NCBI GenBank assembly: GCA_947624815.1 | Contig: CANQME010000009.1 | Location: forward strand, 1 to 45,870 | Length of the DNA: 45,870 nucleotides | Source: an uncultured Lachnospiraceae bacterium | GTDB lineage: Bacteria > Bacillota > Clostridia > Lachnospirales > Lachnospiraceae | Direction of reading: 5' to 3' | Part shown: positions 16,290 to 25,156 of the stretch, piece by piece | How positions within the stretch are numbered: position 1 is the first letter of the stretch | How the letters are laid out: every line of letters begins with the position of its first letter | Translations under genes and position numbers: made by a program | The notes under the pieces: model-generated | The model's database searches: none | Told to the model about the DNA's origin: nothing | Seen by the model: only the letters and a program-made list of their open reading frames with translations

Positions 16290-17045
16290 TTAATGCTTCC
16301 TCTCCATATGATTGATCATGCCGGCCAGATATCCGGCTCCAAATCCGTTGTCGATATTCACCACAGACACGCCGCTGGCACAGGAATTCAGCATGGAAAG
16401 AAGGGCGGAAAGCCCCCCGAAGGACGCTCCGTAACCGACGCTGGTGGGCACCGCGATCACCGGGCAGTCCGCCAGTCCTCCGATGACGCTGGCCAGAGCC
16501 CCCTCCATCCCTGCGATTGCGATAATGACGCTGGCGCCCATGATGTCGTCCAGATGGGCCAGCGTCCGGTGAAGTCCGGCCACGCCTACGTCGTAGAGGC
16601 GCACCACCTCATTGCCCAGGATCTGCGCGGTCAGCGCCGCTTCCTCCGCCACCGGGATGTCGCTGGTCCCGCCGGTCGCCACCACGATCCGTCCGATTCC
16701 GTCCGGCTCGGGGAAGCCGCCGATGATCCCAACGCGGGCGTCCATATAATAGTCCATGGGATGCGTCTGTCCCACGAACTCCGCCGACTCCGCGCTCAGC
16801 CTGGTGATCAGGATATTCCCCTGTCCATGGCCCTTCATCACGTCAATGATCCCGACGATCTGCTCCGGCGTCTTGCCGGCGCCGTAGATCACCTCCGCCG
16901 CGCCCTGCCGCACCTTCCGGTGCAGATCCACCTTCGCATATCCGATATCCTCAAACGGCTCCTTCTTGATCTTCAGAAGCGCCTCTTCCACAGGCAGATC
17001 CCCTGTCCTCACCGCTTCCAGAATGCGTCTGATCTCGCTGTTCAT
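16290..17045 (-). CDS. larB: LarB: nickel-pincer cofactor biosynthesis carboxylase/hydrolase
   Basis: A 251-residue LarB. It carboxylates nicotinic acid adenine dinucleotide at C5 of the pyridine ring and hydrolyses the phosphoanhydride, the first step of the cofactor pathway. The C-terminal two thirds resemble PurE (AIR carboxylase): IVVATGGTSDIPVAEEAALT, then DVGVAGLHR and PTSVGYGASFGG. Length is normal. AAGGAGA precedes the start. It lies between larE (33 bp upstream) and larC (4 bp downstream). Confidence 0.95.
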   Translation of the reverse strand: MNSEIRRILEAVRTGDLPVEEALLKIKKEPFEDIGYAKVDLHRKVRQGAAEVIYGAGKTPEQIVGIIDVMKGHGQGNILITRLSAESAEFVGQTHPMDYYMDARVGIIGGFPEPDGIGRIVVATGGTSDIPVAEEAALTAQILGNEVVRLYDVGVAGLHRTLAHLDDIMGASVIIAIAGMEGALASVIGGLADCPVIAVPTSVGYGASFGGLSALLSMLNSCASGVSVVNIDNGFGAGYLAGMINHMERKH

Positions 17046-17078
17046 CCCTAATCTCCTTCTAAGTGACCTTCAAGCTGC

Positions 17079-17822
17079 TCACCGGGTCGTAAGATCCAGA
17101 AGCACCGCCCGGTACTCTTTCCCAAGCTCCGATGCGATCTCTTCCCGCCGCTTTACCAGAAGCTCCAGCTGATCCGGTTTGACCTGGATTCTGGCGCAGC
17201 CGTCCAAAAGCCGCACCCGAAAGTCCCGAAAGCCCAGGGAAGCCAGATACCCTTCCGCGGTCTCGGTCCGTGCCAGCTTCTCTGCGGTGATCTCTTCTCC
17301 CGCCGGGATCCTGGTCGCCAGGCAGGCGTAGGCCGGCTTGTCCCAGGTGAACAGTCCCGCTTCCCGGGAAAGCCGCCGGATCTCCGTCTTCGTCAGTCCG
17401 CACTCCCGCAGGGGCGACCGCACCTTCAGCTCCTTAAGCGCCCGCATACCGGGCCGGTCCCCCGCGTCGTCGGAAGCGTTGGTCCCGTCCAGCAGAAGCA
17501 GAAATCCATCCTCTGCCGCCGCCCTCAGGATCTCCCCGAAGATCGCCTGCTTACAGTAATAGCACCGGTCGGACGGGTTGGCCCGCACGCGCGGATCCGC
17601 CAGAACGTCCAGCGTCAGCACCCGCATGTCCGCGCCGGTCTCCTCCGCCGCGCGCAGCGCATCCTCATACTCGAACCGGGGCTGAAACGCAGAACGCACA
17701 TAGTAAGCCTTCACCTGCGCCCCGGCACGGACCGCCGCCCAGAGCAGATACGTAGAATCCACGCCGCCGGAGAACGCCACCGCAATCTTCGGATTATCCC
17801 GGAAAAACTCCTGTAATGTCAT
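17079..17822 (-). CDS. larE: LarE: ATP-dependent sulfur transferase
   Basis: A 247-residue LarE, which installs the two sulfurs of the nickel-pincer cofactor after adenylating the substrate. The PP-loop SGGVDST is at residues 17-23. Three cysteines are placed as CYYC (87, 90) and ACLATR (167). Some LarE proteins use a single sacrificial cysteine, others a cluster held by three cysteines; this sequence looks like the latter, which is inference. The start at 17822 (MTLQEFF) is chosen because a GGAAGAAAGCGGAG stretch precedes it and homologues begin there; an in-frame ATG at 17894 would add 24 residues lacking family similarity. First cofactor gene of the larE-larB-larC operon. Confidence 0.92.
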   Translation of the reverse strand: MTLQEFFRDNPKIAVAFSGGVDSTYLLWAAVRAGAQVKAYYVRSAFQPRFEYEDALRAAEETGADMRVLTLDVLADPRVRANPSDRCYYCKQAIFGEILRAAAEDGFLLLLDGTNASDDAGDRPGMRALKELKVRSPLRECGLTKTEIRRLSREAGLFTWDKPAYACLATRIPAGEEITAEKLARTETAEGYLASLGFRDFRVRLLDGCARIQVKPDQLELLVKRREEIASELGKEYRAVLLDLTTR

Positions 17823-17912
17823 GCTCCGCTTTCTTCCTTTCTTCTGTCCGGCCGGCGGCCAGAAGCACGTCGCTTTCCCGCTCCGTTCCCGCAACAGCCG
17901 CCGGTGATCCGG

Positions 17913-17975
17913 CTAGTTCACATATTTCTCCGCGTCCTTCAGAGTTCCGTTCTTCGTATGGTTCTCAAAGTACAC
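17913..17975 (-). CDS. Putative 20-residue leader peptide upstream of larE
   Basis: In the ~195-nt leader of the lar operon, a GTG at 17975 is preceded 7 bp upstream by GGGGAAGG, and the frame runs 20 codons to TAG. The peptide (VYFENHTKNG... DAEKYVN) is hydrophilic with no run of a single amino acid, so it does not look like a classical attenuation peptide. It ends about 90 bp before the larE start. The only support is the ribosome binding site and position. Confidence 0.35.
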   Translation of the reverse strand: MYFENHTKNGTLKDAEKYVN

Positions 17976-18026
17976 GTATTATCCTTCCCCTTCGAATGTA
18001 TGTATCCCGTTTCGACGGTTAGCTTT

Positions 18027-18055
18027 ATTCTACACCAAATATCGACCTGCCGCAA
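18027..18055 (-). promoter_or_regulatory. Promoter of the lar operon
   Basis: On the minus strand TTGCGG (18055-18050) and TAGAAT (18032-18027) are spaced by 17 bp. The predicted leader of about 195 nt before larE contains the small ORF at 17913-17975 and a short GCCGG/CCGGC hairpin; no known riboswitch was recognised. Confidence 0.55.
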
Positions 18056-18069
18056 CAAAAACAGGCATA

Positions 18070-18098
18070 TTGCCAAACCAATCATTTTGATATATAAT
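18070..18098 (+). promoter_or_regulatory. Promoter of the hybrid kinase/HD-GYP operon
   Basis: TTGCCA at 18070-18075, a 17-bp spacer, and a perfect TATAAT at 18093-18098, divergent from the lar promoter only ~15 bp away. AAGGAG follows at 18145-18150. Confidence 0.8.
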
Positions 18099-18162
18099 GA
18101 TAGTTGTAAGAATATTTACTCTTTTGCCAAAGTTTTCAAACTGCAAGGAGACTATTGAGTAT

Positions 18163-20070
18163 ATGAAAAAGCAAGAGAAATTCATCTCCGCGTGGGAAAG
18201 CGCCGGTCTGCCGGTGATCGTGCTTGAACGCGCGGCAGACGGGTTCGCACCGGTCTATCAGAACAGTGCGGCGGACGCCCTCTGCGAGGAGCCCGGCCGC
18301 AGTCTTACGGACCACATTCCGGAGGAGATCCGGACACGGCTGCTGGGGGGCGGCCCATGTCCTGTTGAAGACGAGCTTCCTTTCCTCTTCCTCATACGCA
18401 GCGGAGCCTATTCCCTGGTTCCCTTCCGCTGGGAGGAATACCGCGTCTGCATGCTCCATGAGGTAACCGGCTATTACAACGAAAACCGGCGCATTCTCAA
18501 CGAGGCTGTCATGGCCAGCGAAGCCAAGACCAGCTTCCTCTCGGAGATGTCGCACGACATCCGCACGCCCATGGGCGCGATCATCGGTATGACGGATATC
18601 GCCCTGATGCAGGAAGACATTCCTGCCCGCGTGAAGGAGTGCTTAAATAAGATCAAGACGGCTTCCGGCCATATGATGTCGCTGCTGAACGAGGTTCTGG
18701 ATATGTCCCGCATCGAGAGCGGGCGGATCCTGCTTCAGGAGGAGGACGTGGATCTGGCGGATCTCCTCCACGAGGTCCTGACCGTGATCCGTCCCCAGGC
18801 CGACGCGGGAAAGCTGCATTTCTCCCTGAAGCTGGGAGAGATGGCCGAGGAACGGCTGCGCGGCGACAGTGTGCGTTTAAAACAGATCTGCATCAACCTT
18901 CTCTCCAACGCGGTCAAGTTCACCCCCGCCGGCGGCGACGTGGAAATGAGCCTTGAGACCGTCCCGGCCGGAGAACCGGACCGGGTGCTGCTGAAGCTGA
19001 AGGTACAGGACAACGGCATCGGCATGAGCGAAGAATTCCTCCAGCGGATCTTCGTGGCCTTCGAGCGTGAGGAGAAATCCACCACCAGCAAGATCCAGGG
19101 TACCGGACTCGGCATGGCAATCACGAAGAACCTGGTGGAGCTGATGGGCGGCACGATCTCCGTGAAGAGCCGGCTCCATGAGGGCAGCTGCTTCTATGTG
19201 GAGATCCCGTTTACCGCCAGCACGGACATGGAAGAGAGCCACAGATGCGCCCTGTCCGGCAGGCGCGTCCTGCTTTTCGACGACCGCGAGGATCAGGCGG
19301 AGCAGATCCGCGGAATGCTCGGACGTCTCGGCGTCTCCGTCGACGCGGCAGCCAGCACGGACGCCGCTGTGGATCTGATCAATGAGATGGCATTTTCTGA
19401 TGAGAGATATTTCGCGATGCTGACCGTGGAGAAGGTGAAGAACGCGGAGATGCTCCTGTTCCTTCCGCAGGTCCGCCAGCGGATGGGCGCGGATTTCCCG
19501 ATCCTTTTGCTGTCCGACAACGACTGGACCCAGATGGAATATGTCTACACGCGGGCCGGCGTGGATGCGTTTATCCCGCTTCCCCTGTTCCGGACAAGGC
19601 TCTCGGCAGGGCTCTACGCCTTCACCGACGAAGCGAAGCAGGAGCTTGGAGAAAGCGGCGGCAAACGGTGGAACTTCCACGGCAAGCGGATCCTTCTGGC
19701 GGAGGACAACGAGATCAACCGGGAGATCGCCCTGGAGCTTCTCGGCATGGCAAACCTGCAGATCGAGACCGTGGAGAACGGCCGGGAAGCGGTGGACCGG
19801 TTCGCCGAGACCTCTCCCGATTATTACGATATGATCCTGATGGATATCCAGATGCCGGTGATGAACGGTCTGGAGGCCACGCGGACGATCCGCGCCCTGG
19901 ACTGCGCGGACGCCAAGGATATCCCGATCGTGGCCATGACGGCCAACGCGTTCGTGGAGGATGTGCGGAATTCCCTGGAGGCGGGCATGAACGCCCATCT
20001 CGCCAAGCCCCTCGACATGAACCAGGTCTATTCCACGCTGGACTATTTTCTGGGGAGGGGCGGCCGATGA
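18163..20070 (+). CDS. Soluble hybrid histidine kinase with pseudo-receiver and receiver
   Basis: A 635-residue cytoplasmic kinase; no membrane helix is seen. Residues 1-110 are a PAS-like sensor region. The H box FLSEMSHDIRTPMGAIIG has H131, the N box NLLSNAVKFTP follows near 246-255, and G boxes are DNGIGM and GTGLGMAITKNL. Residues about 367-488 fold like a receiver (RRVLLFDDREDQAEQIRGML) but the acceptor position reads AMLTVEK, without Asp, so it is probably a pseudo-receiver. The second receiver (about 507-630) is complete: AEDNEINREIA, acceptor D561 in MILMDIQMP, and LAKPLD. The start at 18163 is used because the longer frame (from 18097) would begin inside the promoter. Its stop overlaps the next start (ATGA). 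Confidence 0.92.
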   Translation: MKKQEKFISAWESAGLPVIVLERAADGFAPVYQNSAADALCEEPGRSLTDHIPEEIRTRLLGGGPCPVEDELPFLFLIRSGAYSLVPFRWEEYRVCMLHEVTGYYNENRRILNEAVMASEAKTSFLSEMSHDIRTPMGAIIGMTDIALMQEDIPARVKECLNKIKTASGHMMSLLNEVLDMSRIESGRILLQEEDVDLADLLHEVLTVIRPQADAGKLHFSLKLGEMAEERLRGDSVRLKQICINLLSNAVKFTPAGGDVEMSLETVPAGEPDRVLLKLKVQDNGIGMSEEFLQRIFVAFEREEKSTTSKIQGTGLGMAITKNLVELMGGTISVKSRLHEGSCFYVEIPFTASTDMEESHRCALSGRRVLLFDDREDQAEQIRGMLGRLGVSVDAAASTDAAVDLINEMAFSDERYFAMLTVEKVKNAEMLLFLPQVRQRMGADFPILLLSDNDWTQMEYVYTRAGVDAFIPLPLFRTRLSAGLYAFTDEAKQELGESGGKRWNFHGKRILLAEDNEINREIALELLGMANLQIETVENGREAVDRFAETSPDYYDMILMDIQMPVMNGLEATRTIRALDCADAKDIPIVAMTANAFVEDVRNSLEAGMNAHLAKPLDMNQVYSTLDYFLGRGGR

Positions 20071-21914
20071 AGGAATACCAGCTGTCCTATATCCGGAATC
20101 TGAAACAGGTCATGCTTTTAAGCGATACGTCCCAGGAATTCGGTCTGGACGCGGAGCACTTTCTCAACGCGCGCCAGGAGAAGCGCCGCCAGATCGGCGG
20201 CCTTGTGAAGGAAAACTCGTCCCTGCTTCGGAAGTACCTCTTCCCTCTCCTGGACGACATTACGACGGCAACCCGCCAGGATATCGATGATCTGGATGAA
20301 TTTGCGGACGCCTTAATGCCGGACAACCAGGATGTGATGCTGGCTTACACGATCCGCAGCTCGCTGGTCGCCTATGCCAGGCACTATGAGCTCCGCGACA
20401 TGCTGATCCGGGAGCTCTACAATACGGGCATGGCTCTCTTCCACCTGAATTCGATCATCGAGACCACGGATCCCCACCGCTACCGCTGGAAGATGCGGAT
20501 GATGTTCGGCGAAGCGGCCGCCTATATCAAGGTCTACGACGAGATCGAGGATCCCGAGACCCGCGGTTATATTCACCGTTCCATGGGCAACCTGGCGTTG
20601 GGCTACAACACCGGCTCGGTGTCCAACGGTGTGAAAAAGATGCAGATCCTCCGCCGTTCCCTCCAGATCCTGACCGATCCCGTCTATCAGCAGAAGACAC
20701 CGTCCCTGCCATGGGATACCTATATCTACAAGAGCCACCAGGAACGGACCACCGGGCTTTCGTTCCTGCGCACCGGCCTGGCCGACGCACAGACGACGCG
20801 GGAGGTCATGGAGTCCGCAGAATATGTATGGGAACGCCAGCAGGAGGTCAGCCGCAGGACCGGCCGTCCTCTTTCGACCCGTTGGCATGTAACCTATAAC
20901 CTGGCTCAGTATCATTGCGGCATCCTGACTCTGAAGCAGCTCCTTACTTATCTGGAGGAGCTGTACATGCAGAGGGATCTGAACGATTTCTCCGTAGAAG
21001 GAAACTACAACAACCTGTTCCTTCCCACCCTGTACGCGGAGTACCTGTCCAAGGACAGCCGGTACAGGGCGGCCAAGAAGGAGGTTCTGGGGCACATGTA
21101 CCGGATGATGCTGCGCTACGTGCGCCGCATCCCTTCGGAGAAGATGACCTATCATTTCATCCGGAACCTGATGACCACCTTTCTCAATTTCATCGAGTAC
21201 CCGGACGGCATCAAGCAGCGGGACTTCCTGCTGCAGCTGGTCGTCTGCCGGAACCCGGAGACGTTCGTCTACCTGCAGATGACGGCCTGCGTCTCGGAGA
21301 TGCTCCTGGACCGGATCGCCGACCGAAAGCCCGAGCTTCTGATCGGCGCGATGGGGTGCCGGACCACGGACGAGGTCCTGGCTTCCCGGGAGAAGCTGAA
21401 GCGGCTGGCCTACGACAGCGGCATGTTCCACAACATCGGGCAGATGAATTTCTCCCGCTTAACGACCATGACCGGAAGGGACTGGCTGAAGGAGGAGCAG
21501 GAGCTGTTCCATTATCATGTGGAGATCGGAGCCAATATCTTAAAGCGCTGCGAATCCACGAAGCTCTTCGCCGACGCGGCAATGGGGCACCATTTCTATT
21601 ATGACACTCTGGGAGGTTATCCCAAGGACTACGAACCCAGGGAGCACGAAAACCAGGTGATCGTGGATATCGTCGGACTGGCCGCCTATTTCAACCAGCT
21701 GCTGGACAACACGATCGACTATACCCGGCCGCCGCTGCCGCTTGACGAGGCTCTCCGGATGATCGAAGGGAAATCAGGAACCAGATTCTCTCCCGTGATC
21801 ACCGGGCTGTTCCTGGAGATGCGGGACGAACTGGAAGAATATTTGAAGGACGGACGTCTAAAGGCCTATGAACTGGCCCTGCGGTACATGAAAGAAGAGG
21901 ACTCCCCTCTGTAA
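20067..21914 (+). CDS. Degenerate HD-GYP domain protein, partner of the hybrid kinase
   Basis: A 615-residue protein. Residues 1-400 are mostly helical with no recognised family, perhaps TPR-like. The C-terminal ~170 residues align by motif with HD-GYP phosphodiesterases: HNIGQ (H455, N456) in place of HDIGK, LFHYHVEIGANIL for the H..G..L helix, and GHHFYYDTLGGYP (H508, H509, GYP near 517-519). The Asp of the HD pair is Asn, which would remove a metal ligand, so c-di-GMP hydrolysis may be lost or changed. Translationally coupled to the kinase by an ATGA overlap, so the two are expected to act together. The start is set by that overlap. Confidence 0.8.
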   Translation: MKEYQLSYIRNLKQVMLLSDTSQEFGLDAEHFLNARQEKRRQIGGLVKENSSLLRKYLFPLLDDITTATRQDIDDLDEFADALMPDNQDVMLAYTIRSSLVAYARHYELRDMLIRELYNTGMALFHLNSIIETTDPHRYRWKMRMMFGEAAAYIKVYDEIEDPETRGYIHRSMGNLALGYNTGSVSNGVKKMQILRRSLQILTDPVYQQKTPSLPWDTYIYKSHQERTTGLSFLRTGLADAQTTREVMESAEYVWERQQEVSRRTGRPLSTRWHVTYNLAQYHCGILTLKQLLTYLEELYMQRDLNDFSVEGNYNNLFLPTLYAEYLSKDSRYRAAKKEVLGHMYRMMLRYVRRIPSEKMTYHFIRNLMTTFLNFIEYPDGIKQRDFLLQLVVCRNPETFVYLQMTACVSEMLLDRIADRKPELLIGAMGCRTTDEVLASREKLKRLAYDSGMFHNIGQMNFSRLTTMTGRDWLKEEQELFHYHVEIGANILKRCESTKLFADAAMGHHFYYDTLGGYPKDYEPREHENQVIVDIVGLAAYFNQLLDNTIDYTRPPLPLDEALRMIEGKSGTRFSPVITGLFLEMRDELEEYLKDGRLKAYELALRYMKEEDSPL

Positions 21915-21938
21915 TACGTAAGGGAATCCTCTTTTTTT
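21895..21938 (+). terminator. Terminator of the hybrid kinase/HD-GYP operon
   Basis: AAGAGGACTCCC pairs with GGGAATCCTCTT with one mismatch, followed by seven T. The gene's stop codon is in the loop. Confidence 0.85.
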
Positions 21939-21940
21939 GC

Positions 21941-24900
21941 CTAACTTCGGCGCCCCTGCGGCCTGACCGTGGCGATATCGACCAGCGTGAGACTGCGCGC
22001 CCGGTTCTCCAGGCTTGTGGCCAGCGCCCCGGCGGTATCCAGGGAGGTCAGGACATGGACGCCGGTCTCGATGGCGTTGCGGCGGATGATGAATCCGTCG
22101 TGGCTGCGCTCCGCTCCCTGCTGGGGCGTATCGATGACCAGGTCGATCTGGTGACCCAGGATCAGGTCCAGCATGTTGGGCGACTCCTGCTCGATCTTAT
22201 TGACCGCAACGGCGCGGACGCCGTGGGCGTTTAAAACCTTCGCCGTGCCCTTCGTGGAGAAGATCCGATAGCCTACCGCAGCGAACCTTCTGGCGATCTC
22301 CACCACGTCCTCCTTGTCCTCGTCGCGCACGGTGATGATCATGTTCTTATGCTTCGGCAGCTTGATCCCGGCGCCCTCAAACGCCTTATAAAGCGCCTCG
22401 TTAAATGTCTTCGCAATTCCCAGACACTCGCCGGTGGACTTCATCTCCGGCCCCAGGCTGATGTCGGCGCCCCGGATCTTCTCAAAGGAGAATACCGGCA
22501 TCTTGATGGCGATGTAATCCGCCTTCTTCTGAAGTCCCGGCTCGTAGCCCAGCTCCCGCAGGCTGTGTCCGCAGATCACCTGGGTCGCCAGCGGAACGAT
22601 AGGGATTCCCGTCACCTTGCTGATATAGGGCACGGTGCGGGAGGAACGGGGATTCACCTCGATGATGTAGACCTTCCCGCCGGCCACGATGAACTGGATG
22701 TTGATCATGCCCTTCACATGAAGGGCCCTGGCCAGCTTCTCCGTATAGTCCACCAGCGTCGCCTCCACCTCCGGCGTGATGCTGGGCGCCGGATAGACGG
22801 AAATACTGTCGCCGGAATGGATACCGGTCCGTTCGATATGCTCCATGATGCCGGGGATCAGGATGTCGGTTCCGTCGCAGACCGCATCCACCTCGATCTC
22901 CTTGCCGACGATATACTTGTCCACCAGGATCGGGTGATCCTGGGCGATCTGGTTGATGATGCCGATGAATTCGTCGATATCGTGGTCGCTGACGCAGATC
23001 TGCATGCCCTGTCCGCCCAGCACGTAGGAGGGCCGCACCAGCACCGGATAGCCCAGATCGTGGGCCGCCGCCTTGGCCTCCTCCGCCGTGAATACCGTGT
23101 GGCCCGCCGGCCGCGGGATCCTGCATTTCTCAAGGATCCGGTCGAACAGCTCCCGGTCCTCCGCCGCGTCCACATCCTCCGCCGCGGTGCCCAGGATCGG
23201 CACGCCCATCTTCATCAGGGCCTCCGTCAGCTTGATGGCCGTCTGTCCGCCGAACTGGACCACAGCCCCGTCGGGCTTCTCCAGATCCACGATGGACTCC
23301 ACATCCTCCGGCGTCAGAGGCTCGAAATACAGCTTGTCCGCGATATCGAAGTCGGTGCTGACCGTCTCCGGATTGTTGTTGACAATGATCGTCTCATAGC
23401 CTTCCTTCGCGAAAGCCCAGGTGCTGTGAACCGAGCAGAAATCGAACTCGATACCCTGACCGATGCGGATGGGTCCGGAACCCAGAACCAGCACCTTCTT
23501 CCGCTCATGCTCTTCCGCTACCTCGTTCTCGCTGCCGAAGCAGGAATAATAGTAAGGCGTCTCCGCCGCGAACTCCGCGGCGCAGGTATCTACCATCTTA
23601 TAGGCCGCCGTGATACCGTTCGCATGACGCATGGCTTTCACCTCGTCTGCCGGCACGCCGCTTAACCGGGCGATCACCTGATCGGGGAACTCGATCCGCT
23701 TGGCCTCGCGCAGAAGCTCCGGGGTCAGCGGCCCTTTCTCAAGCGCCGCCTCCATCTCTGTCAGGATCGCCAGCTTGTCGATAAACCAGTGATCGATCAT
23801 CGTGATCTCATGGATCCGGTCATAGGAGAAGCCGCGCCGCAGGGCTTCGGCGATAACCCAGATCCGCCGGTCGTCCACCTTCTTAAGCTGCGCCTCCAGC
23901 TCCTCGTCGTCAAGTCCCGTAAAGTCGTAGGACCGCAGGCAGTCCACATGCTGCTCCAGGGAACGGATCGCCTTCATCAGCGCACCCTCGAAATTGGTGC
24001 AGATACTCATAACCTCTCCGGTTGCTTTCATCTGCGTACCAAGGTTACGCTTGGCGCTTATGAACTTGTCGAAGGGCAGCCGCGGCATCTTCACCACGCA
24101 GTAATCCAGCATCGGCTCGAAGCTGGCGTAGGTCTTCTTCGTCACCGCGTTTTTGATCTCGTCCAGGGTGTAACCTAACGCGATCTTGGCCGCCACCTTG
24201 GCGATGGGATAGCCCGTGGCCTTGGATGCCAGGGCCGAGGACCGGCTGACGCGGGGGTTCACCTCGATGACGCAGTATTCAAAGGACGTGGGATGCAGGG
24301 CGAACTGGACGTTGCAGCCGCCGGTGATTCCAAGCTCGGTGATGATGTTCAGCGCCGAGGTGCGGAGCATCTGGTACTCCTTGTCGCCCAGGGTCTGGGA
24401 CGGAGCCACCACGATGCTGTCTCCGGTATGAACGCCCACCGGATCGATATTTTCCATGTTGCAGACCGTGATCACATTGCCCGCGCTGTCGCGCATGACC
24501 TCGTACTCGATCTCCTTCCAGCCGGCGATGCAGCGCTCCACCAGCACCTGTCCCACCCGGGACAGCCTGAGGCCGTTCTGCAGGATCTCCACCAGCTGCT
24601 CCTGATTGTAAGCGATGCCGCCGCCGCTGCCGCCCAGGGTGTAGGCCGGCCTGAGCACCACCGGATAGCCGATCGTATTGGTGAACGCGATACCCTCCTC
24701 CACCGACTCCACCACCTGGGACGGAGCCACGGGCTCGCCGATCTTCTCCATCGTTTCCTTGAATTCCAGGCGGTCCTCCGCCTTCTTAATCGTGGCAGCC
24801 GTCGTCCCGATCAGGCGCACGTTGTGCTCCTTTAAGAAGCCTGCCTCCTCCAGCTCCATGGCCAAATTCAGCCCCGCCTGTCCGCCCAGGGTGGGAAGGA

Positions 24901-25156
24901 CGCTGTCCGGCTTTTCCTTCAGGATCAGCTGCTCCACCACCTCCAGGGTCAGCGGCTCGATGTAGACCCGGTCGGCGATATCCCTGTCGGTCATGATCGT
25001 GGCAGGGTTGGAGTTTAAGAGCACCACCTCGATGCCCTCCTCCTTTAAGGAGCGGCATGCCTGGGTTCCGGCGTAGTCGAACTCCGCCGCCTGACCGATG
25101 ATGATGGGGCCGCTTCCCAGCATAAGGACTTTCCTGATATCCGGATTCTTAGGCAT
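21941..25156 (-). CDS. carB: Carbamoyl-phosphate synthase large subunit
   Basis: A 1071-residue CarB of normal length and domain order: two ATP-grasp halves, each starting with a preATP-grasp segment (VLMLGSGPIIIGQAAEFDYA near residue 10; VLVLGSGPIRIGQGIEFDF near 550), and a C-terminal MGS-like allosteric domain (RRFAAVGYRIFSTKGTAKVL). It makes carbamoyl phosphate from bicarbonate, ammonia and two ATP for pyrimidine and arginine synthesis. The start overlaps the end of carA by 8 bp. Confidence 0.98.
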   Translation of the reverse strand: MPKNPDIRKVLMLGSGPIIIGQAAEFDYAGTQACRSLKEEGIEVVLLNSNPATIMTDRDIADRVYIEPLTLEVVEQLILKEKPDSVLPTLGGQAGLNLAMELEEAGFLKEHNVRLIGTTAATIKKAEDRLEFKETMEKIGEPVAPSQVVESVEEGIAFTNTIGYPVVLRPAYTLGGSGGGIAYNQEQLVEILQNGLRLSRVGQVLVERCIAGWKEIEYEVMRDSAGNVITVCNMENIDPVGVHTGDSIVVAPSQTLGDKEYQMLRTSALNIITELGITGGCNVQFALHPTSFEYCVIEVNPRVSRSSALASKATGYPIAKVAAKIALGYTLDEIKNAVTKKTYASFEPMLDYCVVKMPRLPFDKFISAKRNLGTQMKATGEVMSICTNFEGALMKAIRSLEQHVDCLRSYDFTGLDDEELEAQLKKVDDRRIWVIAEALRRGFSYDRIHEITMIDHWFIDKLAILTEMEAALEKGPLTPELLREAKRIEFPDQVIARLSGVPADEVKAMRHANGITAAYKMVDTCAAEFAAETPYYYSCFGSENEVAEEHERKKVLVLGSGPIRIGQGIEFDFCSVHSTWAFAKEGYETIIVNNNPETVSTDFDIADKLYFEPLTPEDVESIVDLEKPDGAVVQFGGQTAIKLTEALMKMGVPILGTAAEDVDAAEDRELFDRILEKCRIPRPAGHTVFTAEEAKAAAHDLGYPVLVRPSYVLGGQGMQICVSDHDIDEFIGIINQIAQDHPILVDKYIVGKEIEVDAVCDGTDILIPGIMEHIERTGIHSGDSISVYPAPSITPEVEATLVDYTEKLARALHVKGMINIQFIVAGGKVYIIEVNPRSSRTVPYISKVTGIPIVPLATQVICGHSLRELGYEPGLQKKADYIAIKMPVFSFEKIRGADISLGPEMKSTGECLGIAKTFNEALYKAFEGAGIKLPKHKNMIITVRDEDKEDVVEIARRFAAVGYRIFSTKGTAKVLNAHGVRAVAVNKIEQESPNMLDLILGHQIDLVIDTPQQGAERSHDGFIIRRNAIETGVHVLTSLDTAGALATSLENRARSLTLVDIATVRPQGRRS

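Noticed and set aside
15089-16315. Long plus-strand ORF (408 codons) opposite larC
   Set aside because: It is a shadow of the highly regular codons of LarC, including the His-rich run read as Met/Val repeats; the minus-strand frame is a clear LarC.
17823-18027. Nickel/cobalt riboswitch in the lar leader
   Set aside because: I could not find the expected multi-helix junction; only a short hairpin and a small ORF are visible.
22349-23665. Plus-strand ORF of 438 codons opposite carB
   Set aside because: Complementary-strand shadow in GC-rich sequence; carB is unambiguous and no ribosome binding site or domain supports the antisense frame.
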